In this document: piece by piece, positions 43,127 to 51,227 of the stretch | Layout: each line of letters starts with the position of its first letter | Position numbering within the stretch: the stretch's first letter is position 1 | NCBI RefSeq assembly: GCF_000158815.1 | Contig: NZ_GG657738.1 | Location: 6,699,157-6,753,309, forward strand | DNA length: 54,153 nt | DNA from: Micromonospora sp. ATCC 39149 | GTDB lineage: Bacteria > Actinomycetota > Actinomycetes > Mycobacteriales > Micromonosporaceae | Direction of reading: 5' to 3' | Program-made: the position numbers and the translations under genes | Notes under the pieces: generated by a model | The model's database searches: none | Told to the model about the DNA's origin: nothing | What the model saw: the letters and a program-made list of their open reading frames with translations, nothing else

Positions 43127-44429
43127 GGCCGAGCCGCAGGTAGGTGAGCCCCTCGAGGCCGGTGAGCTCGGCGTCGAGCAGGCCCCACATGTCGAACACG
43201 ACGCCGCGGCCGCGCATCCGGCCCAGCAGCCAGTCCGCGGTGAGCCTGGTGTAGCCGGGGTGGTCGGACAGCAGTACGACCGCGTCGGCGCCGGTCACCC
43301 CCTCATCCAGCCCGACCGGTTGGTAGCCGAGGTCGGCGATGCGCTCCGGGCGGACGATCGGATCGTGGCCGGCCAGCGTGCCCACCCGGCCGCGCAGCAG
43401 GGTGGCCACCTCGGTGGCGGCGCTGCCGCGCACGTCGTCGGTCTCCGGGCGGCCCTTGTAGGCGATGCCACACACCAGGACCTTGGCGTCGGCGAGCCGG
43501 TCGGTGTCCGGGTCGGTCAGGGCCGCGACCACCCGCTCGACCACGTGGCCGGGCACGCGTTCGTTGGTCCGCCGGGCAGCGGCGACCATCGGCATCTCGA
43601 CGTGGCCGGCAGCGGCCGCACTGTGCATCAGCAGGTACGGGTCCTTCGTCAGGCAGCTCCCGCCGACGAAGCCGGGTCGGGACAGGTCAGGCCGGGGGTA
43701 GCGGAGGTTGGCGGCGGCGATCAGTTCGGTGGCGTCCAGGCCGCACGCCGTGGCGGCCAGTGCCACCTCGTTGCCGAACCCGTAGATCAGGTCGGTGTGC
43801 GCGTTACAGATCAGCTTGATCATCTCGGCGGCCTCTAACGAGGACACCAGCACCCGGTCCGGGCAGACCGCCGCGAACAGGGCCTCGGCCCGCTTGGCCG
43901 AGGCGTCGTCCAGGCCCCCGATGATCTGCGGGAGCGAGGCCAGTTCGGCCATCGCCGAGCCCTGGATGATCCGCTCGGGGCAGAAGGCCAACAGCGGGGA
44001 CACCGTGACCTGCCGCATGGCCGGTTCGACGAGATCGCGGCAGGTACCCACGGGCACGGTGCTGCGTACCACGAGCAGCGTGTCCGGGGTGATCCGCGCG
44101 GCCGCGGCGGTGACCGCGGCCCGCAGCGGGCCCAAGTCGCAGCGGCCGGTGGCCGGATCGACCGCGGTTCCCACGCAGATGATCACTGCGCCGGGCACTG
44201 GATCGGGCAGCCGGTCGGCCACGGTGAGCGCGCCGTCGTCCAGCGCGACCAGCGCCTCGGCCAGGCCCGGTTCGAAGAACGGCGGCCGGGCCTGCGTCAC
44301 CGCGTCCCGGACGTCGGGGTTGACGTCCACTCCGACGACGCGGACTCCGGCGCGGGCCAGGGCGACCGCGAGCGGCAGGCCGACGTAGCCGAGTCCGACG
44401 ACGGCGACCTCTGGCGGTGGTGTGGTCAT
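43119..44429 (-). CDS. nucleotide-sugar 6-dehydrogenase (UDP-Glc/UDP-HexNAc type)
   Basis: A 436-residue protein. NAD fold VAVVGLGYVGLPLAVALA, VRSTVPVGTCRDLVEP, CPERIIQGSAMAEL, and the catalytic Cys in PGFVGGSCLTKDPYLL. The CPERI...PQIIGG block is like UDP-HexNAc dehydrogenases (WecC group), which would fit N-acetylglucosamine entering the pathway. Oxidises C6 to the uronate in two steps. Overlaps both neighbours. Confidence 0.9.
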   Translation of the reverse strand: MTTPPPEVAVVGLGYVGLPLAVALARAGVRVVGVDVNPDVRDAVTQARPPFFEPGLAEALVALDDGALTVADRLPDPVPGAVIICVGTAVDPATGRCDLGPLRAAVTAAAARITPDTLLVVRSTVPVGTCRDLVEPAMRQVTVSPLLAFCPERIIQGSAMAELASLPQIIGGLDDASAKRAEALFAAVCPDRVLVSSLEAAEMIKLICNAHTDLIYGFGNEVALAATACGLDATELIAAANLRYPRPDLSRPGFVGGSCLTKDPYLLMHSAAAAGHVEMPMVAAARRTNERVPGHVVERVVAALTDPDTDRLADAKVLVCGIAYKGRPETDDVRGSAATEVATLLRGRVGTLAGHDPIVRPERIADLGYQPVGLDEGVTGADAVVLLSDHPGYTRLTADWLLGRMRGRGVVFDMWGLLDAELTGLEGLTYLRLGRG

Positions 44430-45976
44430 ATCCGGGTACCCCTCCTCGTGGCTGTGGTGCCGCCCGGCGCACCGGCGCTCCGATCGGCGATCAGGTCCCG
44501 CAGCGCGGGGGCGGCGACCTTGCCGAGCGCGGTGCGCGGCAGCCGGTCGACGGCATGGACGTGATGTGGAACCTCGTAGGCGGTCAGCCGCTGCCGGCAG
44601 CCGGCGACCACCGCCGCCGGATCGGTGCCGGGTGCCAGCTCGACCACGGCGTGGATCTCCTCGTTGCCGCGGGCGTCCGGCAGCCCGCAGACGTGCACCG
44701 CCCGCACGCCGGGCAGCTCACCGATCAGCCGTTCCAGCCTTCGCGGGTTGACCTTGCGGCCGCCGACGTTGATGAAGGTCGCCTTGCGGCCGACGATCGT
44801 TACGTCCCCGGCGCCGTTGACGTCGACCAGATCGCCGGTGTCGTAGTAGCCGTCCGGGCGCAGCGCCTCGGCCCTGCCCCGGCCGACGTAGCCGGTGAAC
44901 ATCGTCGAGGTCCGCACCAGCAGACGCCCGGCGTCGGAGTCCCGGACCGGCTCGACTCGCCACTGCACGCCGGGGACGAATCCGCCGACGCCCTCGGCCG
45001 GCCACGGCTGGGGCCGGCCGAACTGGCAGGCGATCAGCCCGGTCTCGGTCGAGCCGTAGATCTGGCGGACCGGGCAGCCGAGGCGGCCGGCGGCAGCCGC
45101 GGCGGCCGCCATGGTGAGCGGTCCGCCCGAGCAGAGGGCGACCCGAAGCCGGTCTGGCCGGCGCCGCCCGTACAACAGGTCTGGGACCAGGCCGTACACG
45201 AACGGCGTGGCCAGCAGCGCGGTCACGCCCGCGTCGAGCCCCTCGACTAGGCCGCGCCCGGTGAACCGCGCCAGCAGCGCAAGTGTGCCGCCGGACAGCA
45301 CCGCGGCGCACAACGCCCCGACGAACCCGAACGAGTGCGCGAGCGGAACCGCGGCCAGGATCGTGTCCCGCTCGTCCAGGTCGAACAAATCGCGGTAGAG
45401 CGCGCCCCCGCGCAACGCCGAGCCCAGTGGGACCGCGGCCGCTCGGGGTTCGCCGGTCGATCCGGAGGTCAGCTGCAGCACGGTCGGCGAACCGGGCGCC
45501 CGGTTCGGCCACTCCGCCTGCGGCGCGCCGGCGACCAGGTCCTCGACGGCCAGCCAGCGCAGCTCCCCCGTCGCCGCGGGCCGCGGGCCGTCCACCGCCG
45601 CGACCACCGCGCCCGGTCGGGCCGCGTACACCGCGGACAACGGGTCGGCCAGATAGGAGCTGTCGTGCTCGACCATGACGACATCGAACCCGGCGGCCAG
45701 CAGGCCGAGCAGCACGGCCGCGTGCCCGCCGGTATTCACCGTCGCCACCACGACCGCGCGGCCGGCGGGTAGCTCGGCGGTCGCTCGGGCGGCCACTCGC
45801 CGCGCAGTCGCGGCCAGCTCCCGCCAGGTCGTCTCGGACCAGCCGGCGGCGGTGTGCCAGCGAACGGCCGGGGCGTCCGGGCGCTCGTCGGCGTGGGCCG
45901 TCAGCCGCTCCCGCAGTGCGGCGACGGCGTCGTGGTCGGCCTGCGGCGCGGCCGCCGGGTGCCAGTCAGTTGGCAT
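44426..45976 (-). CDS. AMP-dependent acyl/aryl ligase
   Basis: A 516-residue adenylate-forming enzyme. P-loop LQLTSGSTGEPRAAAV, A5 IYGSTETGL, A7 GYYDTGDLVDVN, hinge VGRKATFINVGGRKVNP, and the C-terminal catalytic Lys in LPRTALGKVAAP. Likely activates the carboxylate produced by the surrounding sugar-derived pathway and loads it on a carrier or CoA. In congocidine biosynthesis a stand-alone acyl-CoA-synthetase-like enzyme does this with the pyrrole carboxylate. Confidence 0.9.
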   Translation of the reverse strand: MPTDWHPAAAPQADHDAVAALRERLTAHADERPDAPAVRWHTAAGWSETTWRELAATARRVAARATAELPAGRAVVVATVNTGGHAAVLLGLLAAGFDVVMVEHDSSYLADPLSAVYAARPGAVVAAVDGPRPAATGELRWLAVEDLVAGAPQAEWPNRAPGSPTVLQLTSGSTGEPRAAAVPLGSALRGGALYRDLFDLDERDTILAAVPLAHSFGFVGALCAAVLSGGTLALLARFTGRGLVEGLDAGVTALLATPFVYGLVPDLLYGRRRPDRLRVALCSGGPLTMAAAAAAAGRLGCPVRQIYGSTETGLIACQFGRPQPWPAEGVGGFVPGVQWRVEPVRDSDAGRLLVRTSTMFTGYVGRGRAEALRPDGYYDTGDLVDVNGAGDVTIVGRKATFINVGGRKVNPRRLERLIGELPGVRAVHVCGLPDARGNEEIHAVVELAPGTDPAAVVAGCRQRLTAYEVPHHVHAVDRLPRTALGKVAAPALRDLIADRSAGAPGGTTATRRGTRI

Positions 45977-46706
45977 GCGAAACCCGAAAGCCGCCCCGGC
46001 CGACGCCGGGTAGGTAGACCTCGGGGGTGGCGGTGAACTCGGCCACCGCCCGCTCGTAGCGGCCCGGGGTGCCGATGTCGTGCCAGCTGCCGTTGAACCG
46101 GTACGCCCCGACCGACCGGCCCGCGCCGATCAGCGAGGTGATCAGGTCGGGCATGTCGACCACCGACTCCGCGGCGATGAACGAGCGCACGGACGGGTCG
46201 ACGACGTAGACACCCATGCTGACGTCGACCCGGACACGGGGCTTCTCGGTCACCCGGTACACCCGGTCGTCGGCGATCTCGAGGGCACCGGAGTCGATCG
46301 TCACCTCGGTCTGCCGACAGGCGATCGTCATCGCGCAACCGCTGCTCCGGTGCACCCGGTGCACGTCGGCGAAGTCCAGTGTGGTGAGCACGTCGCCGTT
46401 GAGCACCAGGGCCGGCTCGTCCCAGTCCCCGACCAGCAGCAGCGGGCCGGCGGTGCCCCGGGGCTGGGCATCCACCGAGAAGTCGACCACCAGGCCCTCC
46501 GGGATCGCCTCGAACAGGTGCTCGCGGATGGCTGTCTGCAGGTGCGACACACAGAGTGTGACCCGCTCGACCCCGGAACCGCGCAACTGCCGCAGGAGGA
46601 TGTCGAGCAGCGGCTGGCCCCCGATGTCCATCAGGATTTTCGGTCGCTCCTCGGTGAGCGGCAGCAGGCGCCGCGCCTTGCCCCCGGCGAAGATGATTGC
46701 GCGCAC
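45966..46706 (-). CDS. sugar-1-phosphate nucleotidyltransferase
   Basis: A 246-residue NTP-transferase. The GTG at 46706 (VRAIIFAGGKARRLLPLTEE) is chosen because GGGAG lies five bases upstream; a GTG four codons earlier would put that site inside the gene. Signature GGKARRLLPLTEERPKIL, VLNGDVLTTLDF, GSWHDIGTPGRYERA. Activates a sugar phosphate to the NDP-sugar, the entry step of the operon. It is the first gene of the eight-gene overlapping run down to 37059. Confidence 0.9.
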   Translation of the reverse strand: MRAIIFAGGKARRLLPLTEERPKILMDIGGQPLLDILLRQLRGSGVERVTLCVSHLQTAIREHLFEAIPEGLVVDFSVDAQPRGTAGPLLLVGDWDEPALVLNGDVLTTLDFADVHRVHRSSGCAMTIACRQTEVTIDSGALEIADDRVYRVTEKPRVRVDVSMGVYVVDPSVRSFIAAESVVDMPDLITSLIGAGRSVGAYRFNGSWHDIGTPGRYERAVAEFTATPEVYLPGVGRGGFRVSHAN

Positions 46707-46740
46707 ATCAACTCCCACTCATCGGGTCGGCCGGGTAGTC

Positions 46741-46769
46741 GGCGACGATTAGCGCAACCGATCGTCGCC
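46741..46769. promoter_or_regulatory. perfect 9-bp inverted repeat upstream of the sugar operon
   Basis: GGCGACGAT, an 11-base spacer, ATCGTCGCC, 35-63 bases before the nucleotidyltransferase start. Position fits an operator at the operon promoter; it is 230 bases from the amidase stop, so a terminator is less likely. Confidence 0.45.
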
Positions 46770-47002
46770 AGTTCTTCCGAGCTTTGGCACGAACGCAATT
46801 TTCGATCGGCTGCGGTTGGCCCGAAATACTCGTCCGGGCGCGCCAACAACCGCACATCCCAGCCATAGCCGAAGGTGCGCCGACGATCCGGCCGGCCGGC
46901 CTTGACAGAACACCGGCCGTGGTCGCGCGGCCGGGCATGACGCGCGACGGGCACGGCGGACCGAACCCTCGGCGGGTGGAGGTCAGGCGACGGGACGGCG
47001 GC

Positions 47003-48475
47003 TCAGCCGGTCGTCAGCTCGCGGCGCACACTGTCCGGTGGTGCCGCGGACGGCCCGGACTCCAACGCCGGACGGCCGATCGGACCCAGCGCCCGAGCCA
47101 GCACCCGGGCGGTCTCCAGCACCGTTCGGTCCCCCAGGCGGGGACCGGCCACCGCGACCCCGATCGGCACTCCGCGCGCGTCCAGGCGGACCGGGACGAC
47201 GACCGACGGCAGGTAGCACATGCCGGTCACGCCGGCCCACACCATCTGGTCCCAGTACGGCCGCGGTCGGCCGTCGACAGTAATGGTGCGCTGGGCGAAC
47301 GGGCGGTGGTCGTGGGCCGGCGCGGTGTTCGGTGCGACCGGCAGCAGCAGGGCGTCGTAGCGACTGAAGAACGCCCGCCAGCGCAGGCCCATGCGGGTGC
47401 GCAGCTCGTTGGCGACGATCCAGTCGCGGTGGCGTTGGTGGACGTGCTCGCCGCCGAGCACACCGGTGGGCGGCCGGACGCCGGTGGCGATCAGCTCGGC
47501 CTCCTCGCCGGAGATGTCGTCGATCGCGGTACCCGCGATCAGCTTGCGAAAGATCTGGTCGCTCTGCTCGAGCCGGATCCCCAGCGGGCTGGTGGCCCGC
47601 ACTGCGACTCCGGTCTGGGCGAGGGCGTCGGCGGCGTGTTCCACCGCCGCTCGCACCTCGCCGTCCACCGGGCAGTACGGGTCGTCGAACCAGGCCGCCA
47701 CCCGGCGCGGCCGGCTGGCCGGGGGCAGGCTCAGCCGCCAGGCGGCCCGGTCCCAAGGGTCCGGGCCGCTGATCGCGTCGAACAGGATCTCCAGGTCGTC
47801 GACGTCCCTGGCCAGCGGTCCGACCATGGCGATGTCGGGCAGGCCCCGGTTGAACGGCATCGGCGGGACGTGGCCGTACATCGAGACCGTGCCGTAGGTC
47901 GGCTTGAGACCGGTGACGCCGCAGAACCCGGCCGGGATCCGAATGGACCCGGCGACGTCTGAGCCGATCTCCAGCGGCGTGAACCCGGCCGCCAGCGCGC
48001 CTGCGGCACCACCGGAGGAGCCGCTGGTGGTCAGCGTCGGGTCCCACGGGTTGCGCGCGGTGCCGAACAGCTCGTTGTAGGCCTGCAGGTCGCGCGAAGC
48101 GCGGGGCAGGTTGGTCTTGCCGAGGATGATCGCGCCCGCTCGCCGGGCCCCGGCCACCGCGGCCGCGTCCTCGTCCGGGACGAAGTCGGGCAGCAGACCA
48201 CCGGTGGTGCGCAGCCCGGCGGTGGCGAAGCTGTCCTTGACCGTCATTGCCACGCCGTGCAGCGGCGGCAGCGGGTCACCGCGCACGACCGCCTCGTCGG
48301 CCGCGGCCGCCTCGGCCTCGGCGCGTTCGTTGCGGGTCACCACGAGCCCGAGTGCGCCGTCGTAGCGATCGATCCGGGCCAGCAGTGCGCGCAGGTACTC
48401 CCGGGCGGAGAGCTGCCCGTCGGCGATCGCCCGCGCCACCTGTCGGGCCGGCCACCAGCACAGCTCGTCTTCCAT
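47003..48475 (-). CDS. amidase-signature hydrolase
   Basis: A 490-residue protein of the amidase signature family. Catalytic Lys in GVAMTVKDSFATAG, cis-Ser loop TSGSSGGAAGALAAGFT, nucleophile Ser in IGSDVAGSIRIPAGFCGV. The ATG at 48475 follows GAGG closely; a GTG lies one codon upstream. It hydrolyses or forms amides. In a pyrrolamide-like route a deacetylase step on 4-acetamidopyrrole is needed, and this enzyme is a candidate. Separated by 296 bases from the operon below. Confidence 0.9.
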   Translation of the reverse strand: MEDELCWWPARQVARAIADGQLSAREYLRALLARIDRYDGALGLVVTRNERAEAEAAAADEAVVRGDPLPPLHGVAMTVKDSFATAGLRTTGGLLPDFVPDEDAAAVAGARRAGAIILGKTNLPRASRDLQAYNELFGTARNPWDPTLTTSGSSGGAAGALAAGFTPLEIGSDVAGSIRIPAGFCGVTGLKPTYGTVSMYGHVPPMPFNRGLPDIAMVGPLARDVDDLEILFDAISGPDPWDRAAWRLSLPPASRPRRVAAWFDDPYCPVDGEVRAAVEHAADALAQTGVAVRATSPLGIRLEQSDQIFRKLIAGTAIDDISGEEAELIATGVRPPTGVLGGEHVHQRHRDWIVANELRTRMGLRWRAFFSRYDALLLPVAPNTAPAHDHRPFAQRTITVDGRPRPYWDQMVWAGVTGMCYLPSVVVPVRLDARGVPIGVAVAGPRLGDRTVLETARVLARALGPIGRPALESGPSAAPPDSVRRELTTG

Positions 48476-48718
48476 CACACCTCGGCTCGGTCCGCGGCGA
48501 GTCGGTGCGCGACGCCCGACGCATTTCCGGCTGCTTCACCCGCCCGTCGACATGGGTCCCGGCGAATTGTGCACCGCCTTACGCCGGAGCCCCACGATAG
48601 ATGAGCCGGGAAATCGGGCATGGCCGTTCGCGCACTGACCTGAGCCCTGGCCGCCGACTACTGTCCGGGAGATGGCGCGACAACTGCGGCCGGGCCGCCC
48701 TGCCGGCGGGCGCGGGCG

Positions 48719-49552
48719 GTGAGCCGGGTGCGGGTGCTGATCGCCCGGACCACCGCGCCGCCCTGCCCGGCCGCCGGCGCAGCCCCGGCCGCTGCCCGCA
48801 GGCGCGACCAGGCGGCGTCGCGGGAGGCGCTGCGCCGGGTGTTGGTTCTGCTCGGGCGCGAGCCGCAGGTCACCGGCCGCACCTTCCCCCACCGCACGGT
48901 CTCGTTGACGCACTGTCCGGCCGGAGGCGGCGCCGCCGCGGTCGACGACCCGGTTCTCCCGGAAGTCGTCGGGGTCGGGGTCGACCTGGAAACCGACCGG
49001 CCGCTGCCGCGGCGTGCCGCACGCTACTTCTGCACCGCGGACGAGCTCGCCTTTGTCGATGCCTTGCCACCCACCGACCGTTCCGCGCAGCTGCTGCGGC
49101 TGTGGACGGTGAAGGAGGCGCTGTTCAAGTCCGACCCGGAGAACGCGCACACCGCGCTGCGGCGCTACCAGCTGCCGGTGCCGGCCGCGGCCGGCGGCGT
49201 CGCGGACCGTCGCGGTGGCACCCGCCGGCTCGCGTTCGTCTACGCAAGCCGCCGATGGGGCGCCGAGCAGCTGTCGGTCGCGCTGGCGCTGACCCCGCAG
49301 GCGGACCGATCCGCGGACCGTTCCACGCACCGGTCCCAGGTGTCGCGCCCGGTGGACATCGCCGCCCGGGTGGCCGCCGCCCACCCAGACGCGCCCGGGC
49401 GGCCATGGGCCGGCACGCCGCTGGTCGGGCTGGCCGGGCTGGTGGTCGACCTGCCCGCCGCCGGTCCGCTGCGGCTGCCGCCGCGGCTGCAGCCGCTACG
49501 CACCGTCGCCGAGCTGACCGAGTTCCTCGATCCGCAGCTTCTCCCATTCTGA
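48719..49552 (+). CDS. Sfp-type 4'-phosphopantetheinyl transferase with C-terminal extension
   Basis: A 277-residue protein. Core motifs EVVGVGVDLETDRPL and LWTVKEALFKSDPENA bind Mg and CoA. It installs the phosphopantetheine arm on the cluster's carrier proteins. The GTG start has no good ribosome site, so the start is uncertain. The last ~65 residues (VDIAARVAAAHPDAP, LVGLAGLVVDLP, LRTVAELTEFLD) look like a degenerate carrier-type helical bundle without the Ser; this reading is tentative. Confidence 0.85.
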   Translation: MSRVRVLIARTTAPPCPAAGAAPAAARRRDQAASREALRRVLVLLGREPQVTGRTFPHRTVSLTHCPAGGGAAAVDDPVLPEVVGVGVDLETDRPLPRRAARYFCTADELAFVDALPPTDRSAQLLRLWTVKEALFKSDPENAHTALRRYQLPVPAAAGGVADRRGGTRRLAFVYASRRWGAEQLSVALALTPQADRSADRSTHRSQVSRPVDIAARVAAAHPDAPGRPWAGTPLVGLAGLVVDLPAAGPLRLPPRLQPLRTVAELTEFLDPQLLPF

Positions 49553-49582
49553 TCCACCGACCCACACAGGAGGTCGAAAGAC

Positions 49583-50932
49583 ATGTCGCGATCGGACGCC
49601 GACGTCGGCGAGTTCCCGCTGACCTGGTCCCAGCAGCAGTGGATGGCCGGTCCGCCGCCGCTGGACGAGAACGACGCCTGGCGCTATGAGCTCAGCCTGC
49701 CGGTACCGGTCGGACCCGGCCTCACGGTGCCCGACACGGTGGCGGTCGCCGGCGAACTGGTGCGCCGCTACCCGCCGCTGCGGTCGCGGTTGCGCCGCGG
49801 CGCCGACGGGCAGCTGCGGCAGGAGGTGTTGGCTCCCGACGACCCGGCGGTGTTGGACGGGGTGCAGCGGCTCGGGGTGTGGTGCTTCGACTTCGTGACC
49901 GACGCGCTGTTCGACGCCGGCCGGCGGATCAGCCAGTTCGTGACCGACCCCGACGCGGGGAACCTGATGATCGTGGTGCCGCCCGCGGGCACCGGTGGCG
50001 ACGTCGAGATCTCCGTCGCGCACGCATTCGTCGACGCCAGCGGGGCCGGTGCCCTGGTCGCCGCTTTCCTGGCCGTCCTGCGCGGTCAGCAGGACGCGCC
50101 GATTCAGCGGACCTGCTACGACATCCTCGAGTTCGAGCGCGGCGAGCGCGGCGCGGAACTCTCCGCGCGCAACGTCCGCTACCTCGTCTCCACCGCGCGC
50201 CGGGCCGAGGAGCACGGCCTGAGCGATCCGCGCGGGACGGCCCCGGAGCCAACCGTGGACGGCTGCCGGCTGCGCAGTCGCAAGCTCCTGCGTGCCCTGG
50301 CCCGCAGCCAACCGGACTCCCGCCTGGCCCGCGCCGCGCTCGTACTGGCCCTGGCGCTGATCGCGTTCTGCCGGGTCCGTGGGACCAACGGCGCGTGGGT
50401 CAACATCGTCGTCGGCAACCGGGCCACCCCCGAGGCGGAGTCCTTCGTCGGCCTGGCCATGCAGTGGGGTGCCCTCGCCGAGACCCTGCGGCCCGAGGAC
50501 TCCCTGCGCACCGTGCGCGACCGGCTCACGCTGCGCCTCGCGCAGAGCCTGCGGCACGGCCGGTTCGACCCGCGCCAGGCCGAGCAGGAGTTCGACAGCG
50601 CTGGCATCGGCGGGCGCCCGGTGTTCACCTTCAGCCACTGGGAGTCACCGACCACCGACTGGGACACTGCCCGCAAGCCCGTCGACGAGCACGCGGTGCA
50701 GTCGGACCACTACGAGTGGACCAGCATGCCGGCCGGAGCGGGCGGGGCCGGCATGGAAGTCAACACCTCCACCCTGATGGACCAGGCGCTGCTCAAGGTG
50801 AAATGGGACCGGCGGCGTTACGCCGACGCCCGCATGCGCGACTACATCACGCACGTCGAGCGGATGCTCGACCTGGCCGTCGACGACCTCGACGTGCCGG
50901 TGGCGCGGCTGCGCGACCTCGACCTGACCTGA
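49583..50932 (+). CDS. stand-alone NRPS condensation-domain protein
   Basis: A 449-residue CAT-fold protein; AGGAGGT precedes the ATG. N-terminal FPLTWSQQQWM is the C1-like motif. The active-site motif is ISVAHAFVDASG: the first His of HHxxxDG is Ala, while the second His and Asp remain. Later VNIVVGNRATPE matches C5. Joins two carrier-bound acyl units or a free amine by an amide. Free-standing condensation domains are the assembly enzymes of pyrrolamides. 30 bases after the PPTase and before a strong terminator. Confidence 0.87.
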   Translation: MSRSDADVGEFPLTWSQQQWMAGPPPLDENDAWRYELSLPVPVGPGLTVPDTVAVAGELVRRYPPLRSRLRRGADGQLRQEVLAPDDPAVLDGVQRLGVWCFDFVTDALFDAGRRISQFVTDPDAGNLMIVVPPAGTGGDVEISVAHAFVDASGAGALVAAFLAVLRGQQDAPIQRTCYDILEFERGERGAELSARNVRYLVSTARRAEEHGLSDPRGTAPEPTVDGCRLRSRKLLRALARSQPDSRLARAALVLALALIAFCRVRGTNGAWVNIVVGNRATPEAESFVGLAMQWGALAETLRPEDSLRTVRDRLTLRLAQSLRHGRFDPRQAEQEFDSAGIGGRPVFTFSHWESPTTDWDTARKPVDEHAVQSDHYEWTSMPAGAGGAGMEVNTSTLMDQALLKVKWDRRRYADARMRDYITHVERMLDLAVDDLDVPVARLRDLDLT

Positions 50933-50941
50933 GCACGAGCA

Positions 50942-50970
50942 CTCGGGGCGGCCCGCCGCGCCGCCCCGAG
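50942..50970 (+). terminator. strong hairpin closing the cluster
   Basis: CTCGGGGCGGC (50942-50952) and GCCGCCCCGAG (50960-50970): perfect 11-bp stem with a 7-base loop, ten bases after the condensation-protein stop. Marks the likely right boundary of the cluster. Confidence 0.75.
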
Positions 50971-51227
50971 GCTGGCTGGGTGTCCTGAATCAGGAATCCG
51001 CGAACGGCCGATGGTGGGCCGAGCCGACATGACGTAGTCGGCACAGCTTGAGCCGATCACGATCAGCGGCGTCGATGTAGGTGAACGGGCGCGGTGACGC
51101 ACGTGCAACGCGGTGATCTGGGGCCGGCGCTGCTCGACGCGGTCAGGGGTCGATCGCCTAACAGTGTCCTTCGTCGACGCCCGGAACGTGACCCCCAGGC
51201 TGGACGGTGGGGTTGGATGATGCAAGG

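Noticed and set aside
42167..44429. Reading the sugar genes as a calicheamicin-like aminopentose pathway (dehydrogenase, decarboxylase, aminotransferase)
   Set aside because: Not excluded, but the extra glycoside hydrolase, alcohol dehydrogenase, AMP ligase, amidase and free C domain fit the pyrrolamide model better; kept as the main alternative.
46631..46954. Minus-strand frame upstream of the nucleotidyltransferase (GYGWDVRLLARPDEYFG)
   Set aside because: No start with ribosome site, overlaps the operator-like repeat, and ends inside the next gene out of frame.
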